Origin: Azorinus chamasolen
Taxonomy: Eukaryota > Mollusca > Bivalvia > Cardiida > Solecurtidae
NCBI GenBank assembly: GCA_963576725.1
Contig: OY755241.1
Coordinates: forward strand, 59,579,071-59,643,070
Direction: 5' to 3'
Length of the DNA stretch: 64,000 nt
Each line of letters starts with the position of its first letter. Position 1 is the first letter of the stretch. The notes beneath the pieces are model-generated. The model did no database searches. It saw only the letters and a list, made by a program, of their open reading frames with translations, and was not told where the DNA came from. Below, in pieces: positions 55,413-64,000 of this stretch. The translations under genes were made by a program, and so were the position numbers.

Positions 55413-56415
55413 CACAGGGGTCTAGACCGCTTCCTGGGGGTCTATATGTACTATATAATAACAAGGGTTCCAACTAGCAGAACGGATATCCGTGTACCAC
55501 GAGTACAAATATGACTGTAACTCTTGCAATTTCAATGATAATTTTGTAATTCTTTCGGCTATTGAAAGCCAATATATTTTACTATCAAATAAATATAATC
55601 TTCTGACGGTAACTTATGCACAATTATCAATCCAACAATGATTTTCTCAAAATTTCACGTGTTTTCTGGGTCATTGACAAACGTTCGTTCACCCCGGTTT
55701 CATTATATCACAGCCATAACCTGGCGATTTTCAGTTCAAAAGATGGCGTGGTTCGATAAAAACAACCCAATTATATCACCAATCTCCATTTGTTGTGACC
55801 TCTAAATAAGTAAGCAACTAGCAACAGCGGCCTTTCCTTCTGTCGTTATGTTTCTATTTCGGATGTTGCCATTTTGCAACAAATTTGAATGGAGCCATTT
55901 CATTGGATGAGCGGAGGAAAAGTTGGGAAATCCGTGACGTCACGTACAATCGGTACAATGGCTCCTTCCTCGACGATTTGAAGCAAACCGACAAAACTCG
56001 CTAGTCTTACATCATTCTTTTAATGCTGGAGACTACAAATTGGAGGTGGGTGATAGAATTGATTCGTTTTATTGAACCACGCCATTTTTTAAACTGCAAA
56101 TTGCCAGGTTATTGATGTGATATAGTGAAACCGGGGTGAACGAACGTTTGTCAATGACCCAGAAAACACGTGAAATTTTGAGAAAATCGTTGTTGGATTG
56201 ATACATGTTCATAAGTTACCGTTATAAGATTATATTCATTTGATAGAAAAATATATTGGCTTCCAATTGCCGAAAGAATTACGAAATTATCATTTAAATT
56301 GTAAGAGTTGCAGTCATCTTTGTACTCATGGTACACGGATATCCGTTCTGCTAGTTGGAACCTTTGTTATTATATAGTACATATAGACCCCCATGAAGCG
56401 GTCCAGACCCCTGTG
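55413..56415. mobile_element. 1.0-kb long-inverted-repeat transposon (hAT- or P-like, non-autonomous) in the gene 2 intron
   Basis: The element begins CACAGGGGTCTAGACCGC and ends with the near-perfect reverse complement. Its terminal inverted repeats are about 350 bp each around a centre of about 300 bp. It is flanked by an 8-bp duplication, CCTACTGC (55405-55412 and 56416-56423). An 8-bp target duplication is typical of hAT and P superfamilies. No transposase is encoded. The two flanks rejoin into an E/D-type MITE (..GGTGGCAG + CAGGGTGAAAG..), so it inserted into an existing MITE. Confidence 0.85.
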
Positions 56416-56423
56416 CCTACTGC

Positions 56424-56940
56424 AGGGTGAAAGTCATGCAGAAAGCTCCTAGAGGAGTTTTCTTCATGACGTTAACCCTGCATTAAGCAACCACCTACCT
56501 ACAAAGACATAAATTCTTCAATACTAAAATTTCGTAGAATCGAGTTATTATTGTAGGTATTTTAGAACTAGGTGCTGTGAGTGTTTTCTACAAATAACGC
56601 ATATCGAAAGAAAAAGGGGTGCGCTATTCGCACACACAGTAGATCCTTTCTCAAGCGACCTCACATTGATCAGACACAGCAGTATTAACCCATTTGCTCC
56701 CAGTGGATTCTTCCATGTTTATATATTGGATTAGTCCATTTTTATTTATCTAAGGGTGCCTGGCCTAAATTTTCAATTTCGTTTTGTTTATATTGAAGTT
56801 CCTATTTGGAATTCCTATTTCCTATATGGGTTAAAAAGCGAACCGCTGCAAAGGTAATTTATTAATGTCTTATAGGGGCTTTCTGCATTGCCTTTGATCG
56901 TTAATCCATAATTAAACCTCTTTTAATGCCTCAAAGGAAA
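56424..56940. other. Gene 2 intron: right half of the host MITE, O fragment, E fragment
   Basis: CAGAAAGCTCCTAGAGGAG hairpin to 56500; O left end 56690-56835; HP2 scrap 56870-56920. Confidence 0.5.
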
Positions 56941-56959
56941 GTATATAGTAATCATACTG

Positions 56960-57040
56960 CCCGTCCGTCCGTCCGTCCGTCCGTCCGTCTGTCAGTCTGC
57001 CAGCCAGTCTGTCAGTCAGTCAGTCAGTCAGTCTGTCAGG
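56960..57040. repeat. (CCGT)n/(CAGT)n microsatellite
   Basis: CCGTCCGTCCGT then CAGTCAGTCAGT runs. Confidence 0.9.
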
Positions 57041-58130
57041 TCTGTTAGTCCTACATCGTGTCTGCTCTGTAACTCCTACATACATGGGTGGATTTCAAAA
57101 TAACTGGGTACAAAATGTTCACCAACGCGAAAAACAACCAAGATCCCATCTAAAAGGTCAAGATAGCGATCGGGGTTAAATGTTAAAAATGGGGACTTTT
57201 TATCGTTCGGCTCCGTAACTCCTACATACATGAAAGGAATTTGAAATAAGTTGGTACAAATGTTCACCAAATTATTACAATTGGTAGCAAGAAATAATCA
57301 AATCCTATTATAAAGGTCAAGGTCACAATCGGTGGTCAAAAGTCAAATGTTGGGAAATTGTGTCGTGTCCGCTAGTTAACTCCTACATACATGAATGGAT
57401 TTCATTGTAACTTGATATAAATGCTCATCATCTTAAGACAATGTGTCTCAAGAGGTCAAGGTCAAAATATTGGGTCAAAGTTAAAAAATGGGGACATTTT
57501 GTCTTGTCCGCTCTGTAAATAATACATACATGAATGGATTTCAAAATAACTTGGTATAACTGCTCACTACCTTGAGACAATATTTCACTATAAAGGACCA
57601 GGTTCCTGTCTCAAAGGTCAAATTCATAACCAGGGGTCAAATTTAAAAATGAGGAATGTTGTTGTGTCGGCTCTGTAACTCCTAAATACATCGTGTATGA
57701 GGATTTCAAAGTAACCTGGCGCAAATGTTCACCACGTTGAGACGATGTGTTATAAAATAGAACATGATTCCTGTTTCAAAGGTCAAGGTCACAGTCTGGG
57801 TGGGGGTTCAAAGTTAAAACATAGGGAAATTTTGTTGTGTCCGCTCTGTAACTCCTATATACACGACTGGATTTCATACTCACCTAGTACAAAAGTTCAC
57901 CACCTTGAGACAAAGTGTCACGAACATGAACAACGTTCCTATCTCAAAGGTTAAGGCCACAATCTGGGCTCAAAGTTAAAAAAAATATTGGGACATTTTT
58001 TGGTGTTACTTCTTCATACATGAGTGGATTACAAATTTACCTGGTACCACCTTTAGACAATGTGTGTCGCGAAAATAACCAAGTTCCTGTCTCAAAGGTC
58101 AATGTCACAATCGAGGGTCGAAGGTAAAAA
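57041..58130. repeat. ~140-175-bp tandem repeat, about seven copies
   Basis: GCTCTGTAACTCCTACATAC begins units near 57062, 57209, 57368, 57508, 57668, 57841 and 58005. Each also has TCAAAGGTCAAGGTCAC and GGACATTTTG-like segments. Fills the gene 2 intron. Confidence 0.85.
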
Positions 58131-58671
58131 AAATGAGTTTCCCTCCACATATATCTCTGTTTTCTTAAATATTGTTTTACATAAAACAGTTTTGAAATAG
58201 CTTAGCACAAATAGGCTTCTAAAAAGGCGACATGGTCCAGGCATACACATGACCCTGGACTTAATGTCGGTCAAATTCTTTACGGGCGTTTGTCACGTGA
58301 CTGCGACAGCTCTTGTTGGTGGTTGTTTAAGACAGGTTAAACTACATTCTATGCCAACAAATGACGTGACTTTCTATTTATTACCCATAGCGTTAGAAAA
58401 TATTATACATGTATTAACAAGTAACCGGGAATGTTAAAATAATTATTTGTGTCCAATGCCCATATAGATACCAGGACCAGGATAATGCAAACACATTTGT
58501 AGACATCTGTAGGGTTTCTCTTATGCAAGCTAGTTTCAGTAGCAAGACGGACGAGAAATCAAATGTCAAACTAGGTGTCGAAATGATTCGCTGACAAAGC
58601 CAACGTGTATAGAAAACTTAATTACTTTTGCTAGAAATACCGATTAATGGCAGAAACGAACTTTAACCCCC
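58131..58671. other. Gene 2 intron, unassigned
   Basis: No exon with matching phase-0 splice sites noticed. Confidence 0.4.
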
Positions 58672-59122
58672 ACTACGCTTTAAGTTAGTTTTCAATGGAC
58701 TATTTCAAAATTCAATAAGGTCAGGCTTATGGTGAATATTTAGGATTTTTTCTAATGAAAAGTGTAACATGACAAACGATGTAGATCCTGATGAGAGGGA
58801 GCAAAGGGCATTAGTGACTCGCGTCTAACTAAACTAATCACAATCTATAGAGCATTAATGAATGCACTTTCCGTCAGATAACCACATACACGTCGACACT
58901 ATATATTTGAAATACAGTAAAACCTCTCTAAACCGGAAATATAGAAAAGAAGAATAAAGATACTTTTAGGCATGGGGCTGCTTAATGCAGAATGAAAGTC
59001 ATGTAGAAAGCTCCTATTTAAGCTTTCTGCTTGACTTTCGATCTGCATTGAGCTACCACCTGTCTCCAACACCGATATCTATATTAAATGGATCGTCCGG
59101 TTTAGAGCGGTTTTACTGTACA
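58672..59122. mobile_element. K MITE (partial) and D-like MITE upstream of gene 2 exon 2
   Basis: K 58672-58840. D-like 58917-59122 with CAGTAAAACCTCTCTAAACC and the inverted GGTTTAGAGCGGTTTTACTG-like end, hairpin CAGAATGAAAGTCATG; ends 30 bp before the splice acceptor. Confidence 0.7.
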
Positions 59123-59152
59123 TTGAAAATATTTGTTGTTTTTTTATTACAG

Positions 59153-60127
59153 ATATCATGTATAAAGAGACACTGTCCAAACTATGAATATCTGCATGGG
59201 TCTGAGTGTAAACCACTGTACAAAAGTAGTACCAGTTATCCGCTACAGCTGATGATGATGAGATTCTATCCTAAGGGGAAAATAAAACTTTCTCATGACT
59301 TTGTGCAATCCTTGTCCAACATAACGCAAGCTATCCTTGATCAAACTTTGGGCAGAGGTAAACCTAACATGTACATCGTGTCATCTTTATACGACATATA
59401 TGTGAAGATAGACGAGGCCCCGATCTTCGATAGTAACGCAATGAGAAAGGAAACTGAGGAAAACCCTACCGTTATTTATGTAGAGCTGCACATTCAGATA
59501 CAAGGGACATTTGTTCGTAATGTGACATTATTTATTGACAACTGTCTGGAATTATTTGAGGCAGATTTTGGACAGGGTGATATATTTCAAACTGAGTATG
59601 TATCTACGACGAGTGGGCTACTGAAATATGAGCATAGGTTTGAAACGAAGCTTGCTATCCAATTACACGATGATCAGCGTGAAAGGTTCGGCGTGGAACA
59701 TGCACTTGTAAGCAATGATAACAAACTTATTCTTTACTTTGTCAAACAAATTCCATGGTTTTTAAATGGTCCATATAAATTAGTATATTTAACCAATATC
59801 ATCTTCTGTTCTCAAATCATTTTGGACACTACAAGATTTCACAGAGGTATGGAAAAGGATGGGACTATTCACATCAGCATGACTGGAAGAAATGTATCTA
59901 TGACAACAGTTGTCTTCGATGAGAATTATTCATACATGGCGATGTGTGAAACTGATTATGAAGCTCTTGTCAATCCGATGTTAGATATCAAATCCACTGA
60001 ACCACCCTTTGATAGGAACAGGAACGAAACATCCGTCGGCATACGAGAAGAAATGAATTGGGGAATGCTCCTTGTAAATTACTTCATTTTATCAGTAGCA
60101 ATTGAAGCCACTTTAACTCTTAAATGA
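59153..60127 (+). CDS. Gene 2 exon 2: C-terminal ectodomain and hydrophobic tail
   Basis: The acceptor is gtttttttattacag at 59138-59152, phase 0, joining cleanly to exon 1 (...LDD|ISCIKRHCPNYEYL...). It encodes 324 residues: a CPNYEY...SECKPLY motif, a long globular part with sequons (NIT, NVT, NVS, NYS, NET), and a C-terminal stretch of ~20 mostly hydrophobic residues (GMLLVNYFILSVAIEATLTL) before K and TGA. In receptors of this type the ectodomain should run into a 7TM bundle; none is encoded here. The tail could be a lone membrane anchor, a GPI signal, or a truncated first helix. A D-like MITE ends about 30 bp upstream of the acceptor and a K MITE begins about 12 bp after the stop. Confidence 0.75.
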   Translation: MSCIKRHCPNYEYLHGSECKPLYKSSTSYPLQLMMMRFYPKGKIKLSHDFVQSLSNITQAILDQTLGRGKPNMYIVSSLYDIYVKIDEAPIFDSNAMRKETEENPTVIYVELHIQIQGTFVRNVTLFIDNCLELFEADFGQGDIFQTEYVSTTSGLLKYEHRFETKLAIQLHDDQRERFGVEHALVSNDNKLILYFVKQIPWFLNGPYKLVYLTNIIFCSQIILDTTRFHRGMEKDGTIHISMTGRNVSMTTVVFDENYSYMAMCETDYEALVNPMLDIKSTEPPFDRNRNETSVGIREEMNWGMLLVNYFILSVAIEATLTLK

Positions 60128-60137
60128 GAGATTGGAA

Positions 60138-60354
60138 TTACATTAATCCTTCCTATGCTCGACTTTCAAATGGACTTTCCCAAAATTCAAATAGGTCAAG
60201 CTTATGGTGAATATTTAGGGTTTTTTTTAAAGAAAGATGTAATATGACAGAAAGTGCATACCCTTATGAGAGGGCTCCTAGAGAAGCCCTCTCATTAGGG
60301 TCTTCACTGTTTGCAAAGGACATTAATGACTCTTGTCCCACGCTGTAAGGGTTG
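60138..60354. mobile_element. Family K MITE 12 bp after the gene 2 stop
   Basis: TTAATCCTTCCTATGC start, ATTTAGGGTTTTTTTTAAAG, hairpin 60245-60315, end CGCTGTAAGGGTTGA. Confidence 0.75.
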
Positions 60355-61135
60355 ATAACTGACGTTGTCAATGTCGCCCTGCATAAGCGGGCGACTATAT
60401 GGGGTTACGATAATTTTTACTCATTGTAGGAGCAATCATTTCTGAAACGTTGAGGAAATGAAAGTTTACTTGATTTGGCAATGTAGATTGCATACACTGG
60501 TCGATTAAGAGTATGAATAACATATCATAGGTAACTGTTTTGTATTATTGCATTAAGAAATGAATACGTTATTGATATTAAATAGCCGATATTTTCAATT
60601 TCCTTTACAGCAGTATTGCCACACGTGTTTGTGGAAATATTTCAGGAAATGCACATTACCATGTATTATTTGGGTTTAATGTCGAATTAAAGCTAGTTAA
60701 GAAATAAAGTATATTTGCATTTTGAGTTTGACCCTCTTAAGAGTGAAAATCCTACAATTAAACGTTTTAGTTGATTATCGACTTGAAGCTAGTCCTGAGA
60801 TTGTCAGAAGTTGGACTGATAAGTTCGCACGGAGGTCACTCCTTAACGAAGTTCTAAGTATTTTGCTTTACAATTTCGAAACAAAAAGAAAAAATATGAT
60901 TTGAATTTGAATACTTCGTGCATTATGAATAATATTTCTAACCAAACGGTGATCGAATTGTCCTTGATACATTGACTTGCTGTTTTGAATTGCGACATTG
61001 AATGGAACGGTAGTCACTAATTCAACGACTGGTCGAATTTAATCTAAAAATAGAACAGAAATCAAAGTACTGAAGGTACTCGTCCGGGGCTCGTTTATTT
61101 TAAACAGATTGGCTTGTGCGTATGGGGTTATTACA
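60355..61135. other. Gene 2 3' region and intergenic sequence
   Basis: Contains the AATAAA at 60703; nothing else recognised. Confidence 0.45.
60703..60708 (+). promoter_or_regulatory. Candidate polyadenylation signal of gene 2
   Basis: AATAAA lies 575 bp after the gene 2 stop, downstream of the K MITE, which would then be part of the 3' UTR. Its use is inferred. Confidence 0.4.
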
Positions 61136-61365
61136 TAAACCCTTTTCCTGTTGCATATTCACTTAAGAAATAATTACACCATGAAAAGTTATTAGCTTGA
61201 TTTTTATAATTCCATTTGTGGACAGGATTATTTTGGTATTGGTAGAAACTAGAGTCGAGTCTATTACAAATTCATAAGCAAATAGAGAAGACCTTGATCA
61301 GATGTACGGTTTTTCTATGAGATGTATGTGCGTGAAAACACGTTTACATAGGGGAATGGTTAAGC
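61136..61365. mobile_element. Family A MITE (decayed)
   Basis: ACCCTTTTCCTGTTGCATATTC start, GCGTGAAAACACGTTTACAT right flank; hairpin mostly lost. Confidence 0.6.
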
Positions 61366-62397
61366 AAAATAATAGCTGTTCAACAGCATTTTCTTTTATT
61401 GCTAATTTTACAGAGGAGGGCGAAGTGTTAGACAGATAGAATTAATAGAAATTGTATCAAGACGAATAATAAGGTATAAAAAATGACGGGTATAAATAAA
61501 GTTTTAATAATATAGCCACTATCTCGATTCAAATACATGTAGACACTTTTTAATTTCACTTTTAATTTCATTCATTCTCAGTGCTATTTAACAGCATGTT
61601 CATGCTGATGTAATTTAATTATTGATAATTAAATTCTAATCTATAGACGTTCCTTCAAATTGGAACCAAAACCAAATTCGTCAAAACCTCATCATTGACT
61701 AATCTGAATGGAGTTTTAAACCATCTAATTGATCAGAGACAGGTTAGTATTAGATCTACACATCTACACATTATCATTTTATTGTCAACAACTGAAGTTA
61801 TCAGATACACTACTTAGACAATAATTCTAAAGGTAACACAAATAGTTTGTTCATATTACATTTCCAAGCTTTCATTCTCGATTATTATTATTCACTATTC
61901 AGTAATAGGCGACCTCTGATGCTTCGCATCAATAATTTATTGTATGTTATTTACATTGTATATTAACATTTAAAACCTTAATCATATATGTATGCCTATT
62001 CACAGACGGTTGTGTCAGGATAAACACATACGCTTATATTCGGACATATAAATGTCTTGAATGAAAGTTTTCTTAAAGACAGTCTGGGAATGCTATGAAA
62101 TGGGTTCGAAAAGGATTGTCCAGCTATATAACTTCCCCTTGCCACCAATGCTAATGGCCATACTGGAAAATAAGCATTTGCTCTTTAGTCTTTATTGAGT
62201 TTTCATTGGTCATGGGAAGCATTTCAAGGTTTATATATACACTTTATAATATATCATAATTCTTATTATCTGATTCTGTATAATGTGTTTGAACCATTGT
62301 GGTATGTTATATTCTATGCCGAAATAAATCTATCTATAAATCTATCTCTATTCGTATCTCTCGTCCCACCCTGTCATACCAATCCATATATTGTATT
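61366..62397. other. Unassigned AT-rich sequence
   Basis: Small inverted pairs near 61617-61637 and 61915-61930 only. Confidence 0.4.
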
Positions 62398-62645
62398 AAC
62401 CCTTCTCTTGCTGAATTTTAAAACACATTTCTTCTTCTTTATCCATACCCTGTTGTATAATTACATATATATTCACTATGTACAAGTATTTCGCTGTGCA
62501 ATCACTGCTGTGGAAAGCACTGGTTGCACAATCAACTTGTAAAATAGTGCAGACCCTGATGAGACAGCTCCTGCAGGAGCTGTCTCATCAGGGTCTTCAC
62601 TATATACAGGTAGGTATATTGACGTGAATAGCAAGCGAAGGGTTA
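62398..62645. mobile_element. Family H MITE
   Basis: TTAA-flanked, CCCTTCTCTTGCTGAATT start, hairpin GACAGCTCCTGCAGGAGCTGTC, GCAAGCGAAGGGTTAA end. Confidence 0.85.
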
Positions 62646-62689
62646 AATTCAGCCTAGGATGCATCATCTTAGTCAAGATACATTACGTA

Positions 62690-63060
62690 CAGTAAAACTT
62701 GTCTTAAGCGACTATCAAAAAGAGATATAGGTATGGGTTTGTAAGACAGGTGGTAGCTAAATGCAGGTCAAATATTATGTTAAAGGACCTTTATGCATTA
62801 CATTTGCCTTGCACTAAGTAACCACGTGTTTCTAAGATACCTGTGTTCAATAAATTAATCGCCGCTTAAGTCAGGTATTCGAATATTAATTACATGAAGC
62901 TGAAGCTTTGAAATGAAATTATGAATAAGATGTTTTTGATCATGGCATCATAAGGAAACAGAGCAGACCCTTGTCATACAGTTCCTACAAGAGCTGGGTC
63001 TACTGTGTTCTCACATGAAGGATAAGAGCGTCAGATGATCATTTTCAGTCGATTAATAAA
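62690..63060. mobile_element. E MITE and A remnant
   Basis: E 62690-62880 with imperfect hairpin; A remnant 62890-63030. Confidence 0.55.
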
Positions 63061-63099
63061 GAGATAAACATGTATTCATAATAAATGGCCCCTTACTTC

Positions 63100-63335
63100 T
63101 GATGGTGGTGGTGGCAGCATGCGTGTGTGCGTTGGTGGGGGTTGAGGCATGGGAAAGGTGGAGGGGTATACCGTGATATGAATGAAACAAACATAGCATA
63201 ATCAAAATGAAGAACGAAATTGGGCGGGTGAGGTGTATGTGTTTGTGGGGATATGTGTGGGGTGGGGTGTATGGGTGGGTGGTGTGGGTGGATGTGTGGG
63301 CCTGTGGGGGTGGATTCGGGTGTGAGGGAGGGAGT
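63100..63335. repeat. G/T-rich low-complexity tract
   Basis: Runs of GGGTG, GTGGG and GGGGG on the + strand; several G-triplets in a row. ORFs on both strands here are low-complexity artefacts. Confidence 0.8.
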
Positions 63336-63514
63336 CATAAATCTTCAGTTAATGTTCCTCAAGGTCTTAAGTATTCCCCAAGGCTACTAAACAATACAGA
63401 TTTATTTAAATACACAGTTTTAGTGCAATTAATACAGTAAAACCAGTCTACAGGGACCATCCAAAATTAGTCTAATTCTTTGGATAAAGGAAAGTATCCC
63501 AGAGAGCTCCTCAT

Positions 63515-63695
63515 TAACACATTCTTCACGACTGACGTCATTTTGCACCCCATTGGAGCAAATTCTCTATTTATCACAATTATTTCAAAACTACACAACT
63601 CTAAACTTCTCAGATGTCTATACTTAAGGCTCCTTTTCGGTAGATTAATTCAAAGAGGTTGTGTCTAAAATAGTCTAGGGGGAAATGTGTTAAGA
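63515..63695. mobile_element. Family B MITE, hairpin half lost
   Basis: TTAACACATTCTTCACGAC left, ATTGGAGCAAATTCTCTATT right arm only, ending GGGGGAAATGTGTTAA. Confidence 0.7.
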
Positions 63696-64000
63696 CAAAC
63701 ATCCGCTCTTCTTTGTCCTAAAGATAGCGACGCTTATCTACGCTGCCGTCAGAAAACCAGCAAAACGTAACAGCAAACCACTCAACAGATCAGCGTTTGG
63801 GTCTACACTGTTTAACATCCATCTTAATATGTAGAAACGTGTTATTTGTATTTCAATACTGGCTAACATTTGACCGGAGATCTCATCATAGAGGTGCTGT
63901 GTAATCTGTATCTATACTATTTGCAATGCGATGAGACCATACAATATACATTATAAAACATACGACTTGGTGGACAAAATATGTACAATATCACTTCAAA
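63696..64000. other. Unassigned sequence with an A-like scrap
   Basis: GGGTCTACACTGTTT near 63800 hints at a hairpin-arm remnant; no gene. Confidence 0.4.

Noticed and set aside
63093..63440. Open frames on both strands in the G/T-rich tract
   Set aside because: Low-complexity composition (P/H-rich or G/V/W-rich) with no splice signals.

Overview
The window is animal nuclear DNA, most likely from a bivalve or other mollusc. Evidence: exons with GT/AG splice sites, a tRNA-headed SINE, a molluscan-style cysteine-rich receptor ectodomain, and very many short palindromic transposons. The species cannot be named from sequence alone. There are two genes, both on the + strand. I saw no convincing minus-strand gene.

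Gene 1 (18960-47433, 5' end outside or unrecognised) is a secreted WAP + CCP/sushi protein: one WAP-like exon, then ten CCP domains on eleven exons, then a short tail and stop. Apart from the one CCP split over two exons (phase 1 -> 2 -> 1), every exon runs phase 1 to phase 1. The exons sum to 2072 nt = 2 + 690 codons, with no stop at any junction, so the model closes in frame. The WAP-then-CCP-array order is that of nematode LEV-9, a secreted scaffold for acetylcholine receptor clusters. That parallel is architectural only.

Gene 2 (54164-60127) has two exons joined in phase 0, encoding about 670 aa: signal peptide, somatomedin-B-like cysteine cluster, cysteine-rich repeats, and a C-terminal hydrophobic stretch. 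It resembles the ectodomain of lophotrochozoan family-B/Methuselah-like receptors, but stops where the first membrane helix should be. A TATA box lies 63 bp upstream of the ATG and a K-type MITE starts about 12 bp after the stop.

Most of the rest is non-autonomous DNA transposons (MITEs) of 150-350 bp, each usually carrying a long palindrome. My working names: A (ends TTAA/CCCTTT-CTCCAT, hairpin ..GACC-GATCAGACGG..), A2 (variant of A), B (TTAA ends, hairpin GAAACCATTGTGATAAATAG..), C, D, E, F and N (pogo-like ends CAGTA../CAGTTGAAC../CAGTG.. at TA), G, G2, H, I, K and O (TTAA ends, other hairpins), J (ends CAGAGGTCCAGATAAG), M and L (whole-element foldbacks). Many are nested or decayed, and several have turned into tandem arrays. 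Layout: 1-18959 repeats only; 18960-47433 gene 1 with MITE-filled introns; 47434-54100 repeats; 54101-60708 gene 2; 60709-64000 repeats and unassigned sequence. MITE limits were set by eye and may be off by tens of bases.
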